Shown: positions 8,183 to 16,081 of the stretch, in pieces
How the letters are laid out: each line of letters opens with the position of its first letter
Position numbering within the stretch: the first letter of the stretch is position 1
Assembly (NCBI RefSeq): GCF_040110915.1
Contig: NZ_CP157793.1
Location: forward strand, 4,091,001 to 4,155,000
DNA length: 64,000 bases
Direction of reading: 5' to 3'
From: Stappia sp.
GTDB lineage: Bacteria > Pseudomonadota > Alphaproteobacteria > Rhizobiales > Stappiaceae
Notes under the pieces: model-generated
The model's database searches: none
What the model was told of the DNA's origin: nothing
Seen by the model: the letters and a program-made list of their open reading frames with translations, nothing else
Program-made: the position numbers and the translations under genes

Positions 8183-9241
8183 TCACTCGCCGGCGTGTTT
8201 GTCGACCAGCGCGCGGGCCGCCTCTGCCAGCGCCTGTCCGTCGAGCCCGCGTCCGTCCATCTCCGCGATCCAGTCGTCGGTCACCCGCTGGGCCGCCGCC
8301 TTCCAGCGCGCGGTTTCCTCCGGCGACAGCATGCGGATGGTATTGCCGGCCTCCTCCGCCCTGGCCTTGCCGATCGCGTCCACCTCGTCCATCGCCCGGC
8401 CGAACAGCGCGGCCGCCTCGGGACCGGAATTGGCGTCGATCACGGCCTTGAGGTCGTCCGGCAGGGCGTCGTATTTCGCCTGGTTCATGGCGAAGACGAA
8501 GGTCGCGGTATAGAGCCCGCGCGGATCGTCGAAGCCGGTGTGCGTGTTGACCAGTTCGGTCATCTTGAGCGGCAGCGTCACCTCCCAGGGGATCACCGCG
8601 CCGTCGATCACGCCCTTGGAGATCGCCTCCGGCACGGCCGGCACCGGCATGCCGATGGCGGTCGCGCCCAGCTCGCCGAGCAGCCTGGTCACGATGCGCG
8701 TCGGCCCGCGCAGCTTCAGGCCTTCCATGTCCTCAAGGCGCGACACGCCGTCGCCCGAGACATGCAGCAGCCCGGGGCCGTGCACGTGAAACGCCAGCGG
8801 CTTGACACCGGCGAATTCGTCCATCGCATGCGTCTCGACGAACTCGTGGAAGGCGCGCGACGAGGACTCCGCATCCTTGCCGAGGAACGGCAGCTCGAAG
8901 GCCTCCGTCTTGGGGAAGCGGCCGGGGGTATAGCCGAGCAGCGTCCAGACGATGTCGACGACACCGTCGCGGGCCTGGTCGAAGAGCGCCGGCGGCGCGC
9001 CGCCGAGCTGCATGGACGGGTAATGCTCCACCTTGATGCGCCCGTCCGACTGGGCTTCCACCGCCTCGATCCACGGCGCGATCGCGCGCGACGGGATCGC
9101 GGCCTGCAGCGGCAGGAACTGATGGACGCGCAGCGTGACCTCCTGCGCAGTGGCCGGCAGCGCGGTGCCGGCCAGAAGGCCCGCGACCATCGCGCCCGCG
9201 CCGAGAACGCGCCGCGCCGAGGTTGTGATCTTCGAAAGCAT
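8183..9241 (-). CDS. dctP: TRAP transporter substrate-binding protein (DctP)
   Basis: A 352-residue periplasmic solute receptor. A signal peptide covers residues 1-32 (RRVLGAGAMVAGLLAGTALP, then ATAQ before the mature EVTLRVHQFLP). The mature protein follows the DctP pattern: GRIKVEHYPSMQLGG, then LPFLGKDAESSSRAF and LRGPTRIVTRLLGELGATAIG with the conserved Arg that binds the substrate carboxylate. The family delivers C4-dicarboxylates, keto acids or aromatic acids to DctQM. The ATG at 9241 is followed at once by the signal peptide. It heads the operon; 300 bp upstream are gene-free. Substrate unresolved. Confidence 0.9.
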   Translation of the reverse strand: MLSKITTSARRVLGAGAMVAGLLAGTALPATAQEVTLRVHQFLPLQAAIPSRAIAPWIEAVEAQSDGRIKVEHYPSMQLGGAPPALFDQARDGVVDIVWTLLGYTPGRFPKTEAFELPFLGKDAESSSRAFHEFVETHAMDEFAGVKPLAFHVHGPGLLHVSGDGVSRLEDMEGLKLRGPTRIVTRLLGELGATAIGMPVPAVPEAISKGVIDGAVIPWEVTLPLKMTELVNTHTGFDDPRGLYTATFVFAMNQAKYDALPDDLKAVIDANSGPEAAALFGRAMDEVDAIGKARAEEAGNTIRMLSPEETARWKAAAQRVTDDWIAEMDGRGLDGQALAEAARALVDKHAGE

Positions 9242-9465
9242 GGGGGTCCTCCCGTTTTTCGCGTGCGACGGTCGCCCGTCCCGGGCACGCAATCTTGTCA
9301 GGGGTCGCAGGGTGTTTGATACAAAAGGTAATGTAAAATGAGATTTCAGCGTATTTGTATAACCGGATATCAACAGGCGACCGCCGACCCGAGGGGCATA
9401 GGCGTGACGCGGGGCGAGGCGCCGGGCGGGGTCGAAACGGCGGTCCGAAGTGGGGTGAAAACGCA

Positions 9466-9500
9466 CAAGGCCCGCGCGAGGCGGGTTCGCGCGGGCCTTG
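9466..9500 (-). terminator. Rho-independent terminator of phaZ
   Basis: A perfect 14-bp GC-rich stem, CAAGGCCCGCGCGA (9466-9479) with TCGCGCGGGCCTTG (9487-9500), has a 7-nt loop. Reading on the minus strand it is followed by a TTTT run (about 9458-9461). It lies 47 bp beyond the phaZ stop, as expected for that gene's terminator. Confidence 0.8.
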
Positions 9501-9501
9501 C

Positions 9502-9531
9502 AAGGATGCCTGGGGGAAGGATGCCTGGGGG
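9502..9531. repeat. 15-bp tandem repeat (2 copies) beside the phaZ stop
   Basis: AAGGATGCCTGGGGG occurs at 9502-9516 and again at 9517-9531 without mismatch. It lies 15 bp beyond the phaZ stop codon. It is one of several unrelated short tandem repeats in this window placed at gene 3' ends. Confidence 0.85.
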
Positions 9532-9546
9532 GAGGGAGCCGGGCGG

Positions 9547-11178
9547 TCAGCCCTCCGCGGGCTGGGCCGCCGCCAGCTTGCGCGCCTGTTCGATCCAGCC
9601 CTCGCGGGCAATCCGGCCCTTGAAGTCGAGCTTGCCGTCCAGCGCCTCGATCTGCGCGTCGGTGAGCGCGGCGATCTGCCAGAAGTGGAAGATGCCGGCC
9701 CCGTTGAGCGCGGTCTGAAGCTTCGGCCCGACACCGGTGATGGCGGTGAGATCGTCCGCCGCGCCCTGCGGTTCGGCCAGCAGCACGGTGGCCAGCGGGT
9801 CGCCGGCGCGCGGGGACGCGGTCTCGGCCTTCGCCGCCGCCTTGTCCTGCGTTGCCGCGGGACGCGCGACGGGCTCGGAGGTCTCGCGCTTCACCGCGTC
9901 CTTCACCGGAACCGGCGCCTTTGGCGCGGCCGGCGCCGTTTCGGGGCGCTTGTAGTGGGTGCGGATGAAATCGAGGATGCGCGGGGCGATTTCGGAGCGG
10001 AAGCGCGAGCCGTTGAAGACGCCATAGTGACCGACGTCGGGCTGCATGTAATGGGCCTGCATGTCGGGCGAGAGGTTGACGCACAGATCGTGCGCCGCCT
10101 TGGTCTGGCCGCGCCCGGTGATGTCGTCCTTCTCGCCTTCGACGGTGAGCAGGGCGGTGCGCCGGATCGCGCCGCAGTCGACCGTCTCGCCGCGATGGCG
10201 GAACTCGCCCTTGGGCAGTGCGTGTTTGATGAACACGGTCTCGACGGTCTGGAGGTAGAACTCCGCCGCCAGATCCATGACGGCGAGATACTCGTCGTAG
10301 AACTCGCGGTGCTTCTCGGCGCTGTCGCCGTCGCCGGCCACCAGGTGGTTGAAGAACTCGTGGTGGGCGTTCATGTGCCGGTCGAGGTTCATGCTCATGA
10401 AGCCCGACAGCTGGAGAAAGCCGGGATAGACGTCGCGCATGAAGCCGGGCTGCGGAAACGGCACCTTCATGATGACGTTGCGCTCGAACCACTCGATGCC
10501 CTTGTTCTCGGCCAGGTCGTTCACGGCGGTCGGGTTGATCCGCGTGTCGATCGGGCCGCCCATCAGCGTCATCGAGGCCGGCGCCATCGGGTCGCCATGG
10601 GCTTCCATCACCGCGACGGCGGCAAGGGCAGGCACCGAGGGCTGGCACACCGCCATCAGATGCGTGTCGGGCCCGAGGAAGTGCAGCATCTCGATGATGT
10701 AGTCGATGTAGTCGTCGAGATCGAAGCGTCCTTCGGTGACCGGAACCATGCGCGCGTCGACCCAGTCGGTGATGTAGATGTCGGCGCTCGGCAGCAGCGT
10801 CTCGACCGTGCCGCGCAGCAGCGTCGCATAGTGGCCCGACATCGGCGCGACGATCAGGATGCGGGGATCATTGCGCCGCCGGGGGCCGGTCTTGCGGTCG
10901 AAATGAAGCAGGTTGCAGAACGGCTTGCTCCAAACGACCTCCTCGCGCACCGGCACCTTGACGCCGCTGACGGTCGTCTGGTCGAGCCCGAACTCGGGCT
11001 TGCCGTAGCGCCGGGTCATGCGCTCGATGAGTTCGCATCCGGCGGCCACCTGCCGGCCGGCGGGGGTGTGGCTGAGCGGATTGAGCGGATTCTGGAAGTA
11101 GAGGCGCGTCATGTCGGCACCGGCCCGGATCGGGCTCATCGCCGCATGGGTGAATTCGTACATGTGATAAAGCGGCAC
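9547..11178 (-). CDS. phaZ: Intracellular poly(3-hydroxyalkanoate) depolymerase with C-terminal helix-hairpin-helix domain
   Basis: A 543-residue product. Residues 1-410 match PhaZ1-type intracellular PHB depolymerases, which hydrolyse amorphous PHB granules in the cytoplasm. The nucleophile is Cys178 in AVCQPS, where ordinary lipases have Ser; the acid is Asp351/352 in EGEKDD and the base His384 in VGHYG. An Ala/Pro/Lys-rich linker (about 411-475) leads to a C-terminal domain (about 478-543) with DLTAITGVGPKLQTALNGAG, a helix-hairpin-helix pattern. Start: GTG at 11178 behind a weak GGGGG site; ATG at 11163 or a TTG at 11250 are alternatives. A strong terminator follows. Core function is firm; the role of the extra domain is unknown. 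Confidence 0.88.
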   Translation of the reverse strand: MPLYHMYEFTHAAMSPIRAGADMTRLYFQNPLNPLSHTPAGRQVAAGCELIERMTRRYGKPEFGLDQTTVSGVKVPVREEVVWSKPFCNLLHFDRKTGPRRRNDPRILIVAPMSGHYATLLRGTVETLLPSADIYITDWVDARMVPVTEGRFDLDDYIDYIIEMLHFLGPDTHLMAVCQPSVPALAAVAVMEAHGDPMAPASMTLMGGPIDTRINPTAVNDLAENKGIEWFERNVIMKVPFPQPGFMRDVYPGFLQLSGFMSMNLDRHMNAHHEFFNHLVAGDGDSAEKHREFYDEYLAVMDLAAEFYLQTVETVFIKHALPKGEFRHRGETVDCGAIRRTALLTVEGEKDDITGRGQTKAAHDLCVNLSPDMQAHYMQPDVGHYGVFNGSRFRSEIAPRILDFIRTHYKRPETAPAAPKAPVPVKDAVKRETSEPVARPAATQDKAAAKAETASPRAGDPLATVLLAEPQGAADDLTAITGVGPKLQTALNGAGIFHFWQIAALTDAQIEALDGKLDFKGRIAREGWIEQARKLAAAQPAEG

Positions 11179-11381
11179 GCGATCGACCCCCGTCCTGTGC
11201 TGGCTGGAGATGGCCAGACTGTTTTTCGCATTGCAAAAATAATATGACAAGCTGGAAGGTTACATCAAGCGCGACAGACGTCGACAGGCCATTTCTCGGC
11301 AAATTTGCCTATTGTTTCAGCGCTTGACTTGCCCGTGCCGTGTTGCGCCGCCGAAAAGGGCAGGTCGGAACGGCGCGCGAC

Positions 11382-12539
11382 TCAGGCCGCGAGATCCGCG
11401 ACCACGGCATCGAGAACGAGCATGCCGGCCGGGGTGACGCGCACGCGGGTGCCGCCGAGGCGCTCGACCATGCCGTGCCCGATCAGGTCGTCCAGCCGGC
11501 GCGGATCGATCCGGCGCCCGGCGATGGCCTCGTAGCGGGCGAGGTCGATGCCCTCGGTGAGGCGCAGGCCCATCACGAGAAACTCGTCGCCCTGCTCTTC
11601 CTCCGTCAGCGGCGTGTCTTCCACCAGGCCGTGGCCCTGCGCCTCGACGGCGGCGAGCCAGGTTTCGGGGTGGCGTTCGGTGGCGGTCGCGACCTTGCCC
11701 GCGCCTTGCGTCAGCCGGCCGTGCGCGCCCGGCCCGACGCCGACATAGTCGCCATAGCGCCAGTAGACGAGATTGTGCCGGCACTCCGCGCCGGGCCTTG
11801 CGTGGTTCGAGACCTCATAGGCCGGCAGCCCGCGCGCGTCGCAGATTTCCTGCGTGAGATCGTAAAGATGCGCGGCCGTGTCGGGATCGGGCACGACGAG
11901 CTTGCCGGTGCGATGCAGCTCGAAATAGGGCGTGCCCTGCTCGATGGTGAGCTGGTAGAGCGACAGGTGATCGGCGGCGAGATCGATGGCCTCGCCGAGT
12001 TCCGCCTGCCAGGCGGCGGCGCTCTGGTCGGGCCGCGCGTAGATCAGATCGAAGGAAATCCGCTCGAAGGTGGCGCGCGCAATCGCGATCGCGTCGCGCG
12101 CCTGGGCGACGTCGTGCAGCCGGCCGAGGCGCTTGAGATCGGCATCGTCGAGCGCCTGCACGCCGATCGACAGCCGGTTGACCCCGGCCGCGCGGTAGCC
12201 GCGAAACCGTGTCGCCTCCACGGAGGAGGGGTTCGCCTCCAGCGAGACCTCCGCATCCGGCGCGACCGTCCACAGCCCGCCGATGGCATCGAGAATGCGC
12301 CCGACCGTCGCCGGCTCCATCAGCGACGGCGTGCCGCCGCCGAGAAAGATCGAATTCACCGTGCGCCCGGGCGTGCGCGTGGCGAAAGCCGCCAGTTCGC
12401 GTTCGAAGGCGGCGGCGAAGCGCGGCTGGTCGATGGCCGCATGGCGGACGTGGCTGTTGAAGTCGCAATAGGGACATTTGGCCTCGCAGAACGGCCAATG
12501 CACATAAATGCCGAAACCGCCGTCCGCCTGCGTGGTCAT
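11382..12539 (-). CDS. hemW: Radical SAM heme chaperone HemW (formerly coproporphyrinogen oxidase-like)
   Basis: A 385-residue radical SAM protein. The cluster motif CxxxCxxC is C18-C22-C25 (FCEAKCPYCDF), with the GGG(T)PS motif at FLGGGTPSL and a HemN C-terminal domain. It lacks the extra N-terminal region of true HemN, and the short N-terminus GIYVHWPFCEAKCPYC is typical of HemW, which binds heme and inserts it into target proteins. The start ATG (12539) overlaps the rdgB stop as ATGA, so the two are translationally coupled. Order rph-rdgB-hemW is conserved in alphaproteobacteria. Confidence 0.93.
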   Translation of the reverse strand: MTTQADGGFGIYVHWPFCEAKCPYCDFNSHVRHAAIDQPRFAAAFERELAAFATRTPGRTVNSIFLGGGTPSLMEPATVGRILDAIGGLWTVAPDAEVSLEANPSSVEATRFRGYRAAGVNRLSIGVQALDDADLKRLGRLHDVAQARDAIAIARATFERISFDLIYARPDQSAAAWQAELGEAIDLAADHLSLYQLTIEQGTPYFELHRTGKLVVPDPDTAAHLYDLTQEICDARGLPAYEVSNHARPGAECRHNLVYWRYGDYVGVGPGAHGRLTQGAGKVATATERHPETWLAAVEAQGHGLVEDTPLTEEEQGDEFLVMGLRLTEGIDLARYEAIAGRRIDPRRLDDLIGHGMVERLGGTRVRVTPAGMLVLDAVVADLAA

Positions 12540-13183
12540 GCGCGCTCCAGACAGGCCGCCGAAAAGGCCTGGAAGGCGCGCGCGCGATGCGACAGGGCCG
12601 GGCCGGTGCGCGACCAGCCGTGTTTTTCCTGCGAGGACATTTCCGCGAAGGTGCGCGTGTGCCCGTCGGGCCTGAACATCGGGTCGTAGCCGAAGCCGCC
12701 GTCGCCGCGCGGCGGCCAGGCGATCTCGCCCTCCACCTCGCCGCGGAAGAACTCCGCGTGCCCGTCCGGCCAGGCGAGACACAGCACGGCGACGAAGGAG
12801 GCGCGCGCGCCCTCGGCCTGCGCGACGCCGGCGGCCGAGAGCTTCTCCGCCACCGTGCGCATGGCCATGGCGAAGTCCTTGTCCGGCCCGGCCCAGCGCG
12901 CGGAATAGATGCCCGGCGCGCCGTCGAGCGCGGCCACACAGAAGCCGCTGTCGTCGGCGAGCGCCGGCAGACCGGCGGCCTCAGCCGCCGCGCGGGCCTT
13001 CAACTCGGCATTGGCCTCGAAGGTCGTGCCGGTTTCCTCCGGTTCAGGCAGGTCGAGCGCACCGGCCGAGACGACGTCGAAGCCGAAGGGGGCCATCAAC
13101 TCGTCGAACTCGCGCAGCTTGCCCGCATTGTGGCTGGCCAGAACGATGCGCCCGGGGGCGAGACGGCGGGATGCGGTGGTCAT
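12536..13183 (-). CDS. rdgB: RdgB/HAM1 non-canonical purine NTP pyrophosphatase
   Basis: A 215-residue enzyme that removes dITP, dXTP and XTP from the nucleotide pool. Motifs seen are the N-terminal SHNAGKLREF substrate loop, TFEANAELKA, LADDSGFCV with metal-binding acids, and the C-terminal GGFGYDPMFRPDG, then LSHRARAF. The start ATG at 13183 follows the rph stop (13207) by 23 bp. The gene overlaps the hemW start by four bases. Length is normal for the family. Confidence 0.94.
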   Translation of the reverse strand: MTTASRRLAPGRIVLASHNAGKLREFDELMAPFGFDVVSAGALDLPEPEETGTTFEANAELKARAAAEAAGLPALADDSGFCVAALDGAPGIYSARWAGPDKDFAMAMRTVAEKLSAAGVAQAEGARASFVAVLCLAWPDGHAEFFRGEVEGEIAWPPRGDGGFGYDPMFRPDGHTRTFAEMSSQEKHGWSRTGPALSHRARAFQAFSAACLERA

Positions 13184-13206
13184 GCGTGCCTCGGGAAAGG
13201 GGGTTT

Positions 13207-13920
13207 TCAGGAAATGGCCATCTTCTGGAAGTCGACGAGGCGCGAGATGCCGGTCTTGGCGAGGGCGAGCAGCGCGGCGAATTCCTCCTCGGTGAAGGGC
13301 GTTCCTTCCGCCGTGCCCTGGATCTCGACGATGCCGCCCGTGCCCGTCATCACGAAATTCGCGTCCGTGTCGGCGTCGGAATCCTCGACATAGTCGAGAT
13401 CGAGCACCGGCGTGCCGGCATAGATGCCGCAGGAAATCGCGGCCACGTGATCCTTCAGCACGTTGGCGCCGACCATGTCGCGCGCGCGCATCCACTCCAG
13501 GCAATCCTTGAGCGCCACCCAGGCGCCGGTGATCGCCGCCGTGCGCGTGCCGCCGTCGGCCTGGATCACGTCGCAGTCGACCGAGATCTGCCGCTCGCCG
13601 AGTGCGGGCAGATCGACCACGGCGCGCAGCGAGCGCCCGATGAGGCGCTGGATCTCCAGCGTGCGGCCCGACTGCTTGCCGGCCGAGGCCTCGCGGCGCA
13701 TGCGCTCGCCGGTGGCGCGCGGCAGCATGCCGTATTCCGCCGTCACCCAGCCGCGGTTCTGGCCGCGCAGCCAGGGCGGCACCCGGTCCTCGAGGCTCGC
13801 GGTGCACAGCACATGCGTGTCTCCGAACTTCACGAGGCAGGAGCCTTCCGCGTGTTTGGAGACGCCGCGTTCCAGCGTGACGGCGCGCAGCTCGTCGGCC
13901 GCACGTTTGGATGGCCGCAT
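13207..13920 (-). CDS. rph: Ribonuclease PH
   Basis: A 237-residue phosphorolytic 3'-5' exoribonuclease that trims tRNA 3' ends. The N-terminus MRPSKRAADELR, the phosphate-binding segment GRTLEIQRLIGRSLRAVVD, and VDCDVIQADGGTRTAAITGA are diagnostic. ATG at 13920. It leads the rph-rdgB-hemW operon and is divergent from hrcA, the standard rhizobial arrangement. Full length and intact. Confidence 0.95.
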   Translation of the reverse strand: MRPSKRAADELRAVTLERGVSKHAEGSCLVKFGDTHVLCTASLEDRVPPWLRGQNRGWVTAEYGMLPRATGERMRREASAGKQSGRTLEIQRLIGRSLRAVVDLPALGERQISVDCDVIQADGGTRTAAITGAWVALKDCLEWMRARDMVGANVLKDHVAAISCGIYAGTPVLDLDYVEDSDADTDANFVMTGTGGIVEIQGTAEGTPFTEEEFAALLALAKTGISRLVDFQKMAIS

Positions 13921-14029
13921 GTCGATCCCTTTCCAGACTGCGTTTCTGCCGTTCTTCTAATGCAAAGTCCCGCGCGTTGAAATGGGGGTTCGCGGGCGCG
14001 CAACGGGGGACTACGGTCTTGGCGCGATA

Positions 14030-14047
14030 TGTCCTATATCTAGGACA
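14030..14047. promoter_or_regulatory. Palindrome TGTCCTA-TATC-TAGGACA upstream of hrcA
   Basis: A perfect 7-bp inverted repeat with a 4-bp spacer sits in the 212-bp rph/hrcA divergent gap, 86 bp before the hrcA start. It is not a CIRCE element (TTAGCACTC-N9-GAGTGCTAA), and no CIRCE is present here. It may be an operator for hrcA or rph; the binding factor is unknown. Confidence 0.5.
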
Positions 14048-14132
14048 CGGCGGAGCGCACGCGCGCCGCCCGACCGCGGTCCCGGCACCGGGACCGGCGA
14101 AACGAGACGGAGCTGATGGGGATCGACGAGAC

Positions 14133-15200
14133 GTGACTTTGGGTGTGCCTCCGGTCAGCCTGCACGAGCTGGACCAGCGCTCGCGGGAGATCTTCCGGGC
14201 GATCGTGGAAAGCTACCTCGACACCGGCGAGCCGGTCGGGTCGCGCAATCTGTCGCGCCATCCCGGCATCCAGCTGTCCCCGGCCTCGATCCGCAACGTG
14301 ATGGCGGATCTGGAACATTCCGGCCTGCTCTATGCGCCCCATACCTCCGCCGGCCGGCTGCCGACGGAGGGCGGCCTGCGCTTCTTCGTCGACGCGCTGC
14401 TCGAGGTCGGCGACCTGACGCAGGACGAGCGCGCCCAGATCGAGGTGCAGGTCAAGGCGGCGCAGAGCGAGCGCACCAGCGAACAGCTGCTGACCGAGGC
14501 GAGCCAGATGCTGTCGGGTCTGTCGCGCGGCGCCGGGGTGGTCTTCACCCACAAGGCCGACGCGCGGCTGCGCCACGTGGAATTCGTCCGTCTGGAGCCG
14601 CTCAAGGCGCTGGTCGTGCTGGTCGCCGACGACGGGTCGGTGGAGAACCGGGTCGTCGATCTGCCGCCCGGCCTGCCGCAGTCGGCGCTGGTGGAGGCGT
14701 CGAACTATCTCACCAACCTGATTCGAGGCCGCACGCTGGCCGAGGCGCGCCGGGAACTGGAGACCCAGCGCGACCGGCACCAGCAGGAGCTCGACGCGCT
14801 GACCGCCAAGCTCGTGGAGGCGGGCATCGCGACCAAGAGCGGGGCGAGCACGGATGTCGGCTCGCTGATCGTGCGTGGCCGTTCCAACCTCCTGTCCGAT
14901 CTGGAAGCGGAAGAGGATCTGGAGCGCATCCGCCTGCTGTTCGACGATCTGGAAAAGAAGCGCGACCTCATTCAGCTTCTGGCCGCGGCCGAAGGCGGGG
15001 AGGGGGTGCGCATCTTCATCGGTTCGGAGAACAAGCTGTTCTCCCTGTCGGGATCCTCCATCGTCGTCTCGCCCTTCCGCGATCAGGACGAGCGCATCAT
15101 CGGCGTGCTCGGCGTCATCGGCCCGACGCGCCTCAATTACGCGCGCATCATCCCGATGGTGGATTACACCGCCCGCCTCGTCGGTCGCTTGCTGCGCTGA
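14133..15200 (+). CDS. hrcA: Heat-inducible transcription repressor HrcA
   Basis: A 355-residue repressor that binds CIRCE elements at groESL. The N-terminal winged helix includes LDQRSREIFRAIVESYLDTG and PGIQLSPASIRNVMADLE, then the conserved HTSAGRLPTEGGLRFFVD. The C-terminal region contains IFIGSEN and GVIGPTRLNYARIIPMVDY, both family hallmarks. Start GTG at 14133 was chosen because translation then begins just before the conserved N-terminal region; an in-frame GTG at 14145 is an alternative. grpE, which usually follows, is not here; a ThiF-family gene follows instead. Confidence 0.93.
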   Translation: MTLGVPPVSLHELDQRSREIFRAIVESYLDTGEPVGSRNLSRHPGIQLSPASIRNVMADLEHSGLLYAPHTSAGRLPTEGGLRFFVDALLEVGDLTQDERAQIEVQVKAAQSERTSEQLLTEASQMLSGLSRGAGVVFTHKADARLRHVEFVRLEPLKALVVLVADDGSVENRVVDLPPGLPQSALVEASNYLTNLIRGRTLAEARRELETQRDRHQQELDALTAKLVEAGIATKSGASTDVGSLIVRGRSNLLSDLEAEEDLERIRLLFDDLEKKRDLIQLLAAAEGGEGVRIFIGSENKLFSLSGSSIVVSPFRDQDERIIGVLGVIGPTRLNYARIIPMVDYTARLVGRLLR

Positions 15201-15270
15201 CCCTGCGCCGCCCGGTTGCCACCACACGCGCAGGGATGCGACGCTCACGCCCAACACCGCGAAAAGATCC

Positions 15271-16077
15271 ATGACGACCCTCTCCCCCGCCGAACTCGAA
15301 CGCTACGCCCGCCACATCGTCCTGCAGGACGTGGGCGGTCCCGGGCAGCAGAAACTCAAGGCCGCCCGCGTGCTGGTGATCGGCGCCGGCGGGCTCGGCG
15401 CGCCGGTGCTGCAATATCTCGCCGCCGCCGGCGTCGGCACGCTCGGCGTGGTCGACGACGACACCGTGTCCCTGTCGAACCTGCAGCGCCAGGTCATCCA
15501 CGACACCGACCAGCTCGGTGAACCCAAGGTGGCCAGCGCGGCCGAGGCCATCGCCCGGCTCAATCCGCATGTGAAGGTCGAGCCCTGGGCGGAGCGGCTT
15601 TGTCCCGCCAACGCGCTCGCGCTTATCGGCCGCTACGATCTGGTGATCGACGGCTCGGACAATTTCGCGACGCGCTATCTGGTGTCCGATGCCTGTTTCT
15701 TCGCCGGCAAACCGCTGGTGACGGGGGCCGTCGGCCGGCTCGACGGATCGCTGACGCTGCTGAAGCCGCATGAGCGCGATTCTGAAGGTACGCCCAACCC
15801 GACCTACCGCTGCCTCTTTCCCGAGCGTCCCGCCGACGGGCTGCTGCCGACCTGCGCCGAGGCCGGCGTGCTCGGCGCGCTGACCGGCATGATCGGCACC
15901 ATGCAGGCGATGGAGGCGATCAAGGAGATCGCCGGCTTCGGCGAGGGGCTCATCGGACGCCTGCTGCTGGTCGATGCCCGCGACATGCGCTTCGAGACGA
16001 TCCGCTATCGCTGGTCGGCGAAGAACCCGCTCAACGGCACCGCGCCGAAGCGCTTCGAAGATCTCGTGACGGTGTAA
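15271..16077 (+). CDS. moeB: MoeB/ThiF-family E1-like adenylyltransferase
   Basis: A 268-residue E1-like enzyme that adenylates the C-terminus of a ubiquitin-like sulfur carrier (MoaD or ThiS). It shows the nucleotide loop GAGGLG (38-43), NLQRQ with the Arg finger (70-74), the DGSDNFATRY substrate motif (128-136) and a candidate catalytic Cys195 in LLPTCAEAGVLG. Two of the paired CxxC zinc ligands of E. coli MoeB are missing: the first pair is reduced to a single Cys181 and the C-terminal pair is absent, so this is a zinc-less form. It is 70 bp behind hrcA. The partner (MoaD, ThiS or another) cannot be decided from context. Confidence 0.85.
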   Translation: MTTLSPAELERYARHIVLQDVGGPGQQKLKAARVLVIGAGGLGAPVLQYLAAAGVGTLGVVDDDTVSLSNLQRQVIHDTDQLGEPKVASAAEAIARLNPHVKVEPWAERLCPANALALIGRYDLVIDGSDNFATRYLVSDACFFAGKPLVTGAVGRLDGSLTLLKPHERDSEGTPNPTYRCLFPERPADGLLPTCAEAGVLGALTGMIGTMQAMEAIKEIAGFGEGLIGRLLLVDARDMRFETIRYRWSAKNPLNGTAPKRFEDLVTV

Positions 16078-16081
16078 GCCC

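Larger units (their letters stand above)
9242..9546 (-). promoter_or_regulatory. dctPQM upstream region with ATACAAA/TTTGTAT inverted repeat
   Basis: This 305-bp gap holds the presumed promoter of dctP and, at its far end, the phaZ terminator. The part at 9315-9375 is AT-rich. It carries an inverted repeat ATACAAA (9319-9325) and TTTGTAT (9354-9360) with 28 bp between the arms. The arms resemble half-sites used by GntR/FadR-type repressors, which often control TRAP operons. No regulator gene is adjacent. This is a candidate operator only. Confidence 0.4.

Noticed and set aside
9355..11247. A 630-residue open frame on the plus strand opposite phaZ
   Set aside because: Antisense shadow of a gene with clear catalytic motifs. 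It also runs through the phaZ terminator hairpin.
13921..14132. CIRCE element expected near hrcA
   Set aside because: No TTAGCACTC-N9-GAGTGCTAA or close variant was found in the gap. A different palindrome is present.
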